Assembly: GCA_947498985.1 (NCBI GenBank)
Contig: CANMMF010000005.1
Span: 1-64,000, forward strand
DNA from: an uncultured Paracoccaceae bacterium
Lineage (GTDB): Bacteria > Pseudomonadota > Alphaproteobacteria > Rhodobacterales > Rhodobacteraceae
Length of the DNA stretch: 64,000 bases
Direction: 5' to 3'
Part shown: piece after piece, positions 8,440 to 17,127 of the stretch
How positions within the stretch are numbered: position 1 is the first letter of the stretch
Layout: each line of letters starts with the position of its first letter
Translations under genes and position numbers: made by a program
The notes under the pieces: generated by a model
Database searches by the model: none
Told to the model about the DNA's origin: nothing
What the model saw: only the letters and a program-made list of their open reading frames with translations

Positions 8440-9184
8440 GCCATCCCAAAGACGCGTCGGTGTCGCCGCCGGGCTTGTATTCAGCGCCCAGCGGCGCGTC
8501 CCACCCGGCTTGTGCAATGGCGTCAAAGACATAGGCGTAATCAAGCTCTCCCTGATCCGGCGCGGCGCGCGCGGGCACAGAGGCGAATTGCACATGGCCG
8601 ATGATCGGCTTCAGCTGCGTAAAGCGCGTGGTCACATCCCCCTCGGTCCGGCCCACATGGTAGCAATCGAACATCAGCCGCAGGGTGTCGCGCGCCATGT
8701 CGCGGATGATTTCTGCGGCCTGCCCGGTGGTGCGCAGGAAATAGCCCGGCGCGTCATGCGGGTTGAGCGGCTCGATCAGGATCCTGCGTCCGTGCCGCGC
8801 GGCTTGCGTGCAGGCATAGCTGAGGTTGCCCAGATAGGTCTCATGCGCTTCGCGGCCAGAGGCAAAACCCGCCATCACATGGATATTCGCCGCATCGACG
8901 GCCACCGCATAGCCAATCGCCTCGTCGATCAGTGCGCGCGCGTCGTCCTCGCGCCCCGGCAGCGCCGCGAGGCCGTTTTCACCCCCCGCCACGTCGCCGC
9001 GCCGGGTGTTGAGCCCGAGCATCGGCAGGCCGGTGTCGCGAAGCGCCGCGCGGATCTCGTCGGCGGGCACATCATACGGCCAGTGGCACTCGACCGCGTC
9101 AAACCCGGCGTTTTTCGCCGCGCGGATCGCGTCGGGCAGCGCGAGGTCGGTCCAGAGAAAGCCGAGATTGGCGGAGAATTTCAT
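8420..9184 (-). CDS. otnI: 2-oxo-tetronate isomerase (hydroxypyruvate isomerase family)
   Basis: 254-residue TIM-barrel enzyme of the hydroxypyruvate isomerase/OtnI family, which interconverts 2-oxo- and 3-oxo-tetronates in four-carbon sugar-acid breakdown. Visible motifs: FSANLGFLWTDL at the N-terminus, VECHWPYDVP, LIEPLNPHDAPGYFL and DCYHVGRTEGD, then GHVQFASVPARAAPDQGELD, carrying the metal-binding acid/His residues of the family. The start at 9184 (ATGA overlap with otnC) is preferred over one three codons upstream. Last gene of the operon. Linkage to otnC and otnK favours OtnI over true hydroxypyruvate isomerase. Confidence 0.88.
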   Translation of the reverse strand: MKFSANLGFLWTDLALPDAIRAAKNAGFDAVECHWPYDVPADEIRAALRDTGLPMLGLNTRRGDVAGGENGLAALPGREDDARALIDEAIGYAVAVDAANIHVMAGFASGREAHETYLGNLSYACTQAARHGRRILIEPLNPHDAPGYFLRTTGQAAEIIRDMARDTLRLMFDCYHVGRTEGDVTTRFTQLKPIIGHVQFASVPARAAPDQGELDYAYVFDAIAQAGWDAPLGAEYKPGGDTDASLGWLRARQA

Positions 9185-9828
9185 GTGTCCCACTCCACGT
9201 TGAATTGGGTGACCAGGGCGCCGATCTGTGCCTCGTCCAGTGCGCGCGCGGGCAGGCCGCGCAGCATCAGCGCCAGTCTGGCGGTGGCCTCGAGCTCTTC
9301 GATGGCATTGCAGGCGGCCTCCACATCGCGGCCCGCCACCACGGGGCCGTGATTGGCCAGCATCACCGCCGAACGCTTGCCCGCGAGCCCACGCACCGCG
9401 TCACCCATCGCGGGATCGCCCGGCATGAAATAGGGCAGCAGCCTGACACGCCCGAGTTGCATGATGGCATAGGGCGTGAGCGGCGGCAGGAAATTCTCGG
9501 GGTCCGGATCGGGCAACATCGAAAGCGCCACCGAATGGCAGCTGTGCAGATGCACCACCGCGCCGGCGCTGCTGCGGGTGTCGTAAAAGGCGCTGTGCAG
9601 CGGCATTTCCTTGGTCGGTTTGTCGCCGCTTACATGGCGGCCCGAGGCATCGAACCTCGACAGCCGCGCCGGATCGAGCCTGCCGAAACTGGTGCCGGTG
9701 GGCGAGACCAGAAGCCCGCCATCCTCCGTCCGGGCGGAGATGTTGCCGGTCGAGCCATGGGTGAGCCCGCGTGTGTAAAGCGACGCGGCCATGGCGCAGA
9801 TCTGCTCGCGCAGGGCGGTCTCGCTCAT
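9181..9828 (-). CDS. otnC: 3-oxo-tetronate 4-phosphate decarboxylase (class II aldolase family)
   Basis: 215 residues of the zinc-dependent class II aldolase/adducin family. It should decarboxylate 3-oxo-tetronate 4-phosphate to dihydroxyacetone phosphate and CO2. HGSTGNIS at residues 24-31 binds phosphate, Glu74 lies in TKEMPLHSAF, and His93, His95 (VVHLHSCHS) and His160 (LANHGPVV) are the expected zinc ligands. It overlaps otnK upstream and otnI downstream by four bases each, so the three are translationally coupled. Confidence 0.9.
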   Translation of the reverse strand: MSETALREQICAMAASLYTRGLTHGSTGNISARTEDGGLLVSPTGTSFGRLDPARLSRFDASGRHVSGDKPTKEMPLHSAFYDTRSSAGAVVHLHSCHSVALSMLPDPDPENFLPPLTPYAIMQLGRVRLLPYFMPGDPAMGDAVRGLAGKRSAVMLANHGPVVAGRDVEAACNAIEELEATARLALMLRGLPARALDEAQIGALVTQFNVEWDT

Positions 9829-11063
9829 GGGCTGCCCGCCAGTTGCGCAGCGGCCTTGGCAAAGAAATCCTCGGCGCCGAAATTGCCCGATTTCAGCGCC
9901 ACAACCAGATCGGGCCGGGCGCGCAGCGCGGGCGCGCCGGGATCGATCTCGGGCCCGATCTCGAGCCGGTCGAGCGCGAGGCCCTCGACCACCGCGCCCG
10001 AGGTCTCGCCCCCCGCGGTGATCAGCCGGGTCACACCGCCCTCGGTAATCCGTCGCGCGACCTCGGCAAAGAGCGCCTCGAGCGTGGCGGCGGCGGTGTC
10101 GCGACCGTATTTTTTCTGGATCTCTGCCACCACGGCCGGATCGGCGGAGCTGTAGGCCAGCGGCAATCCGTCCTGCGCCAGCAGCCAGTCGGCCACCTGA
10201 GCCGCGCTCAGCCTGCCTGCCAGAACCGCCTCGGCATCAATCTCCATCGCGGGCTGGGTCGCCTTGTGACGGGCCACCTGCGCGCGCGTCGCGATGGAGC
10301 AGGAGCCCGAGAGGATCGCCGCGCGCCCGTCCTGCGCGCGCCATGGCACGTCACCCGCGCTCAGGCCGAAATTGGCGGGCAGGCCCAGGGCCACCCCCGA
10401 GCCGCCGGTGACCAGCGGCAGATCGCGCGCGGCGCGCCCGATCTCGATCAGGTCCGCGTCGCGGATCGCATCGACCACGATCAGCCGGTGGCCCGCGTCC
10501 TGTTGCGCGGCAAGCGCGGCGGCGATCCGGTCCGCCCCGGCAAACACATCCGCCGCCGCCACATGGCCCACAGAATGCCGCGTCTGCGGCGCCAGCCAGC
10601 GGCGGATATCAGGATCGGTCATCGGGGTCAGCGGGTGGTTCTGCATACCCGAGTCCGACAGCAGCCTGTCCTTGACGAAAAGATGCCCCTGATAGATCGA
10701 GCGCCCGGTGCCGGGAAAGGCGGGGCAGACGATGACGCGATGCGCGTCGAGCCGGTCGGCCAGAGCGTCGGTCACCGGGCCGATATTGCCATCCGCCGTG
10801 CTGTCGAAGGTCGAGCAGTATTTGAAAAAGATCTGGCTGCAGCCCTGCGCCAGAAGCCAGTCGAGCGCGGAAAGCGACTGCGCCACCGCCTCCTGCGGCG
10901 GAATGGAGCGCGATTTCAGCGCCACGACCCCGGCATCCACGTCCGCCTCTGCCGCGCCTGCAGGCACGCCGGTAAATTGCACCACGCGCATGCCGCCCCT
11001 GGCCAGCGTGTTGGCCAGATCCGACGAGCCGGTGAAATCGTCACCGATGCAGCCCAGCCGCAT
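9825..11063 (-). CDS. otnK: 3-oxo-tetronate kinase (four-carbon acid sugar kinase family)
   Basis: 412 residues. The N-terminal substrate domain (former DUF1537) begins LGCIGDDFTGSSDLAN; the C-terminal nucleotide-binding domain has ITAGGETSGAVVEGL near residue 350 and the Gly-rich LKSGNFGAEDFF at the end. It phosphorylates 3-oxo-tetronate with ATP, supplying OtnC. The start at 11063 overlaps the stop of ltnD (TGATG); the frame is open further upstream but that part runs through ltnD in another frame. Confidence 0.9.
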   Translation of the reverse strand: MRLGCIGDDFTGSSDLANTLARGGMRVVQFTGVPAGAAEADVDAGVVALKSRSIPPQEAVAQSLSALDWLLAQGCSQIFFKYCSTFDSTADGNIGPVTDALADRLDAHRVIVCPAFPGTGRSIYQGHLFVKDRLLSDSGMQNHPLTPMTDPDIRRWLAPQTRHSVGHVAAADVFAGADRIAAALAAQQDAGHRLIVVDAIRDADLIEIGRAARDLPLVTGGSGVALGLPANFGLSAGDVPWRAQDGRAAILSGSCSIATRAQVARHKATQPAMEIDAEAVLAGRLSAAQVADWLLAQDGLPLAYSSADPAVVAEIQKKYGRDTAAATLEALFAEVARRITEGGVTRLITAGGETSGAVVEGLALDRLEIGPEIDPGAPALRARPDLVVALKSGNFGAEDFFAKAAAQLAGSP

Positions 11064-11956
11064 CAGCCCTCTCCCGGCAGGGTCAGGCCCGCGTTGCGCG
11101 CATAGACCTTGGCGATGGCCGCGTCGTCTTCGCGGCCGAGCCCCATGCCCACGGCGACCATGTATTGCTGCAGCGCCGCTGCGGTGATCGGCGCGGAAAA
11201 CCCCGCCGATTTCGCCACATCGAGCACGATGCCCAGATCCTTGGGCCAGATATTGACCTGGCTGAGCGGAGTGTAGTCGCCTTCGGCCACATGCGGGCCG
11301 CGGTTTTCCAGCGCCCAGGAGGTGCCCGCGCATTTGCTGATCACGTCGAGGAATTGCTGCGGGGCCACACCTTGCGTCATGCCGAAGGTCATCGCCTCGG
11401 CCATGGTTGCGATCTGCACGCCGACCAGCAGCTGGTTGACCGCCTTCATGGCCGATCCGGGGCCCGCGTGATCGCCCAGCTCGAACACCGTCTCGGAGAT
11501 CGCGTCCAGCACCGGACGCGCGGCGGCAAAGGCTTCCGCCGTGCCCGAGGCCATGATCGAGAGCTTGCCCTGCGCGGCCTTGGCCGCCCCGCCCGAGATC
11601 GGCGCATCAAGATAGTGCACCCCGCGTTCCACGCAGCGCGCCTCCATCGCGCGGGCAAAATCCGGTGGCACCGTCGCGCAGGAAAGCACCACCGCACCCT
11701 CGCGCAGCCGCGCCGCGATGCCGGTCTCGCCCCAGAGCACATCCTCGGTCTGTGCCGCGTTGAGCACCACCACCATGACCGCGTCGAGCGCATCCGCGTC
11801 CTCGGCAATGTCACCCTTGTCGCCGCCCTCGGCGCGGAACCGCGCCATGGCCGCTTCGGCGATGTCCTGCCCCCAGACCCGGTGCCCGGCGCGCAGGCAA
11901 CTCATCGCCATGCCGTATCCCATCGAGCCGAGCCCGATTGCCGCTATGTTCGCCAT
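11063..11956 (-). CDS. ltnD: L-threonate-type dehydrogenase (3-hydroxyisobutyrate dehydrogenase family)
   Basis: 297-residue NAD-dependent beta-hydroxyacid dehydrogenase. Rossmann motif AAIGLGSMGYGMA at residues 4-16, substrate loop DAPISGGAAKAAQGKLSIMA, and the catalytic lysine in SAMKAVNQLLVG. In otn clusters this enzyme oxidises L-threonate, or the D-erythronate type, at C2 to the 2-oxo-tetronate used by OtnI. Position directly upstream of otnK, with overlap, supports that role; which epimer is used cannot be told. Confidence 0.85.
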   Translation of the reverse strand: MANIAAIGLGSMGYGMAMSCLRAGHRVWGQDIAEAAMARFRAEGGDKGDIAEDADALDAVMVVVLNAAQTEDVLWGETGIAARLREGAVVLSCATVPPDFARAMEARCVERGVHYLDAPISGGAAKAAQGKLSIMASGTAEAFAAARPVLDAISETVFELGDHAGPGSAMKAVNQLLVGVQIATMAEAMTFGMTQGVAPQQFLDVISKCAGTSWALENRGPHVAEGDYTPLSQVNIWPKDLGIVLDVAKSAGFSAPITAAALQQYMVAVGMGLGREDDAAIAKVYARNAGLTLPGEG

Positions 11957-11966
11957 TGCGTCCCCC

Positions 11967-13472
11967 TCACATCACAGCGCCGATCTGCCACGGCACAAAT
12001 TCGTAATCCCCAAGGCCCTGCGCCTCGGACTTGCTTGGCTTGCCCGACGCCATGTCGAGCCACATGGCGTAGATCGCGCGCCCGACCTGCTCGACCGACG
12101 CCGCTCCGGTCAGGATGGTGCCCGCGTCGATATCCATGTCCTCGATCATCCGGCCGTACATCTCGGAATTGGTGGCGACTTTCATCGACGGGCTGGGTTT
12201 GGCCCCGAAGGCCGACCCGCGCCCGGTGGTGAAGCACACCAGCGTGCAGCCCGAGGCGATCTGCCCGGTGACGGAGGCCGGGTCGTAGCCGGGGCTGTCC
12301 ATGAACGTAAAGCCGCGCGCGGTGACCGGCTCGGCGTATTTGTAGACCCCGGTGAGCGGCGTGGTGCCGCCCTTGGCCGCGGCCCCCAGCGACTTTTCGA
12401 GAATGGTGGTGAGCCCGCCCGCCTTGTTGCCGGGAGAGGGGTTGTTGTCCATCGAGCCGCCATTGCGGGCGGTGTAGTCTTCCCACCAGCGGATGCGTTC
12501 GAGCAGGGTCTCGCCGATCTCGCGGGTGGCGGCGCGGGCAGTGAGCAGGTGTTCGGCGCCGTAGATCTCCGGCGTCTCGGCCAGCACGCCGGTGCCGCCC
12601 TGCGCCACCAGCAGGTCGCAGGCATGTCCGACGGCGGGATTGGCGGTGATGCCCGACCACGCGTCCGAGCCGCCGCATTGCAGGGCGACCGTCAACTCCG
12701 ACGCGGGGCAGGGCGTGCGCGTGGCCTCATTGACCAGAGGCAGCATCGCGTCGATCATCGCCACACCTGCCTCGACGGTCTTGCGGATGCCGCCGCGGTC
12801 CTGGATGTTCATCGTCTGGAACAGCGGTCCCGGCGTCAGCCCGTAGGCCTCGATCAGCCAGTCGATCTGCATCATCTCGCAGCCGAGCCCGGCCATCAGC
12901 ACGCCGCCCACATTGGGGTTGCGCGCATAGCCCCACATGACGCGCTGCAGCGCCTCGAACCCGTCGCCGGACCCGGCCATGCCGCAGCCCGTGCCATGCA
13001 CAAAGGCCACCACACCGTCGACATTGGGGTAGGCCGCCAGCCGGTCGGGCGTGAAGGCCTGCGCGATCATCCGCGCGGCGGTGGCCGAGCAGTTCACCGA
13101 TGTGAGCACCGCGATGTAGTTGCGGGTGCCGACCCGGCCAGAGGCGCGGCGGTAGCCCTCGAACATGTCCGGCGCGGACGCGGCGGCGACCGGGCGCAGG
13201 TTGGTCGCGAACTCGTAATCGGTGTCGACATTGCGAAAGGCCAGGTTGTGGCTATGCACATGGGCGCCTGCTTGGATGTCCTCGGCGGCGTATCCGATGA
13301 TCTGGGCGTATTTGCGCACCGCGGCGTCCTTGGCGATCGGAGCGCTTGCGATCTTGTGCCCCGACGGGATGAGACCGGTTGTGCGCACCCCCTCGATACC
13401 GGTCCCGGCCTCAAGTGCGCGTGTGGCGGTCACCACATTGTCGGAAGGATCGAGGCGGACAAAAGGGTGCAT
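11967..13472 (-). CDS. UxaA-family altronate/galactarate dehydratase
   Basis: 501-residue hydro-lyase with an N-terminal SAF domain (about residues 5-80, containing IPSGHKIASAPIAKDAAVRK and HVHSHNLAF) and a large dehydratase domain (YRRASGRVGTRNYIAVL, CSATAARMI, GTGCGMAGSGDGFEAL, ALQCGGSDAWSGITANPAVG, FMDSPGYDPASVTG). Members dehydrate D-altronate or D-galactarate using iron. Start at 13472 (MHPFVRLD) because GGAG precedes it. First gene of the otn operon, ten bases before ltnD. With tetronate enzymes downstream, a shorter or different aldonate may be the real substrate. Confidence 0.85.
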   Translation of the reverse strand: MHPFVRLDPSDNVVTATRALEAGTGIEGVRTTGLIPSGHKIASAPIAKDAAVRKYAQIIGYAAEDIQAGAHVHSHNLAFRNVDTDYEFATNLRPVAAASAPDMFEGYRRASGRVGTRNYIAVLTSVNCSATAARMIAQAFTPDRLAAYPNVDGVVAFVHGTGCGMAGSGDGFEALQRVMWGYARNPNVGGVLMAGLGCEMMQIDWLIEAYGLTPGPLFQTMNIQDRGGIRKTVEAGVAMIDAMLPLVNEATRTPCPASELTVALQCGGSDAWSGITANPAVGHACDLLVAQGGTGVLAETPEIYGAEHLLTARAATREIGETLLERIRWWEDYTARNGGSMDNNPSPGNKAGGLTTILEKSLGAAAKGGTTPLTGVYKYAEPVTARGFTFMDSPGYDPASVTGQIASGCTLVCFTTGRGSAFGAKPSPSMKVATNSEMYGRMIEDMDIDAGTILTGAASVEQVGRAIYAMWLDMASGKPSKSEAQGLGDYEFVPWQIGAVM

Positions 13473-13498
13473 GCGCGGCTCCGGCACGGGCGAGGGGG

Positions 13499-13518
13499 TG
13501 ATATGGTATACCAAATCA
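13499..13518 (-). promoter_or_regulatory. Operator-like palindrome upstream of the otn operon
   Basis: 20-base palindrome with one mismatched pair, centred on TGGTATACCA (13504-13513) with TGAT/ATCA outer arms, 27-46 bases before the dehydratase start. TGG-TATA-CCA cores are typical of FCD-type GntR regulators. The two FCD regulators in the window are elsewhere and one has a different site, so the cognate regulator is probably outside. Confidence 0.6.
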
Positions 13519-13707
13519 CGCGGTCGCGCGGGAGGCAATGACGAACGCGGATCGCGGGTGATCTGCGAGGCGGCGATCCGGCCCTCGCGCGACTTTCAGG
13601 ATCCATAAAACGCGGTGCGAGAGGTCACCGCCTGCACAGGCTGTCTGGCCTCGCCGGACCACGCCGCGCGCCAAGCCGCGCGACAGCGGTCTCACCTTCG
13701 GCTGTTG

Positions 13708-14286
13708 TCAGCGCAGCGCGGTTTTTGCGATATCGAGCGCCAGCGCGCTCAGGATCTGCGAACGGGCCTGCGCCATGCCCGCGACACCGGCCTCGGGATC
13801 GAAGGGCACAACCTGCTCGAACTTGTGGGCATGATCGCGGCCGATGCCGTCGTCGGGCGCCACATAGTAGAGCCCGCGCGCGGTGAAACTGCCAAGCTCG
13901 GAGGGCAGAAACTCCTCCATGCGCACATCGACCACCACCTGCGGGCGTTCGGCATAGGGCCAGGGTTCGGGCGCCACGCGGGCTTGGGTGAGATCGAGCA
14001 ACGCGCGCGCCAGCCCCAGCGTCACCGCGCGCACCGGATCATCCGCCCAGAGCGTGTCCTTGCTGCTGGACAGCGCCCCGTCGCCCGCGCCAAAGACGAT
14101 CTCGTCGCGCGTGGCATAGGTCGGCAGCGACACGTCGCGCAGCGCGACGGTGGCATAGGAGATGCTGACGCGTTCGGTTGTGGTCGCGCTCGGGGCGGGG
14201 GCGTCGATCAGCGCCGGATCGCTGCCGCATCCCGCCAGAAGCACCACGCAGAGGGCGGCGGATAAGGTCTTGGCGGTCATGGTCAT
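13708..14286 (-). CDS. pqiC: PqiC-type outer-membrane lipoprotein (former DUF330)
   Basis: 192-residue lipoprotein. The signal peptide ends in the lipobox LLAGC, so Cys20 is expected to be lipidated and the protein anchored in the outer membrane. SYATVALRDVSLPTYATRDE and the EEFLPSE region are typical of PqiC/ABC-type transport auxiliary proteins. It completes a PqiABC system for lipid movement between inner and outer membrane. The start at 14286 overlaps the pqiB stop (ATGA); a second ATG two codons later is also possible. Confidence 0.88.
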   Translation of the reverse strand: MTMTAKTLSAALCVVLLAGCGSDPALIDAPAPSATTTERVSISYATVALRDVSLPTYATRDEIVFGAGDGALSSSKDTLWADDPVRAVTLGLARALLDLTQARVAPEPWPYAERPQVVVDVRMEEFLPSELGSFTARGLYYVAPDDGIGRDHAHKFEQVVPFDPEAGVAGMAQARSQILSALALDIAKTALR

Positions 14287-17126
14287 CTCCCCAGGATGAT
14301 CGAGTTCGGGCGGCGTTCGATGGTCCGCGCGAGGCTCTCAATGGCTTTGGCGGCCCGCGAGACCTCTGTCAAGGCAGCGCGCGCGGAACGCCCGATTTCG
14401 GATGAGCCATCGATCGAGTCCAACGTCTCGGAGGCCTGCGCCAGCACCGCGTTCAGCCGGTTGCTGACACCCGGCAGGCTGCGGGCGGCGTCCTCGACCG
14501 CGCGCGCGGCCTCTCCGGCGGAGGCCAGCGTGCGGTTCAGCGAGGCCACCGCGCCGCCTTCGCGCAGTTCCACAAGCGCAAGGCGCAACTCGTCCAGCGT
14601 GGCCCCGAGCGAGGCGGGCAGATCGCGCGTGCCCTGATCGCTGAGCAGGCTGTCGGCGGTATCCACAACCTCTGTGAGCTGCGCAATCAGCTCTTCAAGC
14701 GGCAGGGCGCGGGCGGTTTCCGCGGTGGCGGTCAGGCTCTCGATCAGCTCCGGCACACCCTCGACCGAGGACTTGACGGCCCCCGCCGCCTCGCTTGCGC
14801 CGTCCACGGCAGCCAGCAGCCGTTCGACGGCCTGCGCGTCGTTGATGCCCTGCACCAGCGCCCGCAGATCGGTCGAGACATCGCGGAAATCCGACATCAT
14901 CGCCGAAATCTCGGCGGGCAGCGCGCGCACTTCCTCGGAGCCGGTCACCTCGCGCACATCGGCAATGGCGCCGCGGATGTCGCGTGGGATCGCGGCCAGA
15001 TCCTCGCCCGCGAGCAGCGCTTCTGCATCGCTCAGCACCGCGGTGGCCTGCGCGATCAGATCCTCCAGCGGCAAGGCGCGGGCGGTCTCGGCTGTGTCCG
15101 TCAGGCTGGTGACCAGCTCCGGCACACCCTCGACCGAGCTGGTGACGGCGCCCGCGGCTTCGCCCGCGCTGTCGACGGCGGCCAGCACCCGTTCGACGGC
15201 TTCGGCGTCCTGCAGGGTCTGCACCATCGCCCGCAGGTCCGAGGCAACGTTGCGGAAATCGGTCATCATCGCCGAGAGCTCTCCGGGCAGGGCGGCCACC
15301 TCCTCGGATCCCGTGACCTCGCGCAGATCGGCAATCGTGTCGCGCACGTCGCCCGGGATCGCGGCAAGGTCCTCTCCGGCCAGGAGCGCTTCGGCCCGGT
15401 CAAGCACGCCGGTGGCCTGGGCGATCAGATCCTCCAGCGGCAAGGCGCGGGCGGTCTCGGCTGTGTCCGTCAGGCTTGTGACCAGCTCCGGCACACCCTC
15501 GACCGAGCTGGTGACGGCGCCCGCGGCCGCGCCCGCGCTGTCCACCGCCGCCAGCACCCGGTCGACGGCCTGCGCGTCGTTCAGGGTCCGGACCATGGCG
15601 CGCAGATCGTCGGTGGCCGCGCGCAACCCGGTCATCAGTTCCGACAGTTCCGCAGGGATCGCCTGCACCTCGTCGGAGCCGGTGACCTCGCGCACATCGC
15701 CGATCACTGCGCGCACATCGCCCGGGATGGCCGCCAGATCGCCGTTGCGCACCAGTGCCGCGGCATCGTCGAGGAAGGTGATGGCGCTTTCCATCAGCTC
15801 TTCGATGGGCAGGTCGGTGACCCGTTGCAGCACGCCCTGTGCGGTGGCCGACGGATCGGCGATGCGGTTGGCCGTGGCCGGGATGATCGGAAACGGATCG
15901 CCGGTGCGGTCCAGTGTCTCGGAGGCAACCTCCCCGGCGTCGAACAGCTCGATCTTGAGCCCGCCGGTCAGGATGCTGGCCGAGGCGAGCCGGGCGCGCA
16001 AGCCGCGCTGGACCTGCTCGTCGATGAAATCGAGCACCGCCTCTTCGCTGGTGCCGTCCGGCAACCCCAGCGCAGAGGGCCGGATCTCGGCATTGACCAG
16101 AAGGCGCACCTTTCGGTCGCGAAACCGCAGCGGGTCGAGCAACCCGTTCACGCCGGTCACCTCGCCGATATCGATGCCGCGCAGCTCCACCGGGGCGCCG
16201 ACGCTCAGCCCGCTGGCATTCTCGTCAAAGACAATCGAGACATTGACCACCGGCCCCAGAGAGTCCGAAAAAAGCGATGTGCGCGCTTCTTCTTCGGAGG
16301 CGAAGACGTCAAAGGACGGCTGGCCCTGCACCGGCACGCCGCCCGACACCACCGTGTCAAAGGCCACACCACCCGAAATCAGCGAGGCGATGGAGGAAAA
16401 GTCGAGATTGGCGCCGGTGGCACCGATGGAAAAGCGAAAGCCCGACGTGTCCCAGAACCGCGTCGTGCTCGACACCAGCTGGTCATAAGGCGCGTAGATC
16501 ACCGCATCGGCGCGGGAATGCGCGGCACCGGGCGCCAGTTCCGGCTTTCCCACACGCCCCACCTCGATGCCCTTGAAGAGGATCGCGGTGCCTTCGGCCA
16601 GCGTGGTATCGGCCTGGCTTTTCAGCGACAGCAGCATGCCTTCCTCGCCCGGGCGCAGCAGCGGGGCGTCCGCGAGGCCTTCGTGACGCTCGACAAATCC
16701 TTCGGGTGTGCTGTCCCAGATGCCTTCGAGGAAGACCCCCGACAACACGGTATCGAGCCCGGTCACCCCCTGCGCGGTCACCTTGGGCCGCACCACCCAG
16801 AACACCGCATCGTCGTCGATATAGGCCGCGATGTCCTTTTCCAGCCGGATCGAGACCTCGACGCGCTCCAGATCCTCGGCGAACCTGACCTCTTCAACGC
16901 TGCCCACGGCGACATCGCGAAAGCGCAGCTCGGTCTCGCGGGCCTTGACGCCAAGCGCCTCTTCGAGAGTGACGACAATCAGCGGACCGCGGTCGAGCCA
17001 GGTCTGCGCGGCGATCGCCACCGCCACCAGCAGCGCGGCCACCGGCACCAGCCAGACAATGGAGGCGCGTTCCCAGAACGACCGGCGCGCGGGTTTGACC
17101 TCAAGCTCGGGGGCATCGACGGGCAA
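14283..17126 (-). CDS. pqiB: PqiB intermembrane lipid-transport protein with three MlaD domains and a long repeat tail
   Basis: 947 residues, much longer than the about 550 of E. coli PqiB. One N-terminal membrane anchor (about residues 20-42), then three MCE/MlaD domains (roughly 45-140, 155-230 and 290-375; for example ELRFRDVAVGSVEEVRFAED, ILFKGIEVGRVG, VELRGIDIGEVTGV). PqiB proteins form stacked rings and a needle that channel lipids across the periplasm. Residues 439-807 are three 123-residue tandem repeats plus a partial fourth, likely an extended helical needle. A TTG start at 17126 follows AGAGGA; it begins one base after the pqiA stop. Confidence 0.9.
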   Translation of the reverse strand: MPVDAPELEVKPARRSFWERASIVWLVPVAALLVAVAIAAQTWLDRGPLIVVTLEEALGVKARETELRFRDVAVGSVEEVRFAEDLERVEVSIRLEKDIAAYIDDDAVFWVVRPKVTAQGVTGLDTVLSGVFLEGIWDSTPEGFVERHEGLADAPLLRPGEEGMLLSLKSQADTTLAEGTAILFKGIEVGRVGKPELAPGAAHSRADAVIYAPYDQLVSSTTRFWDTSGFRFSIGATGANLDFSSIASLISGGVAFDTVVSGGVPVQGQPSFDVFASEEEARTSLFSDSLGPVVNVSIVFDENASGLSVGAPVELRGIDIGEVTGVNGLLDPLRFRDRKVRLLVNAEIRPSALGLPDGTSEEAVLDFIDEQVQRGLRARLASASILTGGLKIELFDAGEVASETLDRTGDPFPIIPATANRIADPSATAQGVLQRVTDLPIEELMESAITFLDDAAALVRNGDLAAIPGDVRAVIGDVREVTGSDEVQAIPAELSELMTGLRAATDDLRAMVRTLNDAQAVDRVLAAVDSAGAAAGAVTSSVEGVPELVTSLTDTAETARALPLEDLIAQATGVLDRAEALLAGEDLAAIPGDVRDTIADLREVTGSEEVAALPGELSAMMTDFRNVASDLRAMVQTLQDAEAVERVLAAVDSAGEAAGAVTSSVEGVPELVTSLTDTAETARALPLEDLIAQATAVLSDAEALLAGEDLAAIPRDIRGAIADVREVTGSEEVRALPAEISAMMSDFRDVSTDLRALVQGINDAQAVERLLAAVDGASEAAGAVKSSVEGVPELIESLTATAETARALPLEELIAQLTEVVDTADSLLSDQGTRDLPASLGATLDELRLALVELREGGAVASLNRTLASAGEAARAVEDAARSLPGVSNRLNAVLAQASETLDSIDGSSEIGRSARAALTEVSRAAKAIESLARTIERRPNSIILGR
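14706..15812 (-). repeat. Three exact-length 369-bp tandem repeats inside pqiB
   Basis: Units 15444-15812, 15075-15443 and 14706-15074, each 369 bp and each starting with a codon for the Leu of LP(I/L)E(E/D)L. A diverged partial fourth begins at 14705. The two inner junctions are nearly identical at DNA level over about 120 bases (around 15061-15180 and 15430-15550). Each unit carries REVTGS(D/E)EV and SSVEGVPEL. The in-frame length and high similarity suggest recent unequal crossing-over. Confidence 0.9.
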
Positions 17127-17127
17127 T

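Noticed and set aside
14674-16488. Ser/Ala-rich plus-strand frame of about 600 codons
   Set aside because: Antisense to the repetitive part of pqiB; composition is a mirror of the pqiB codons.
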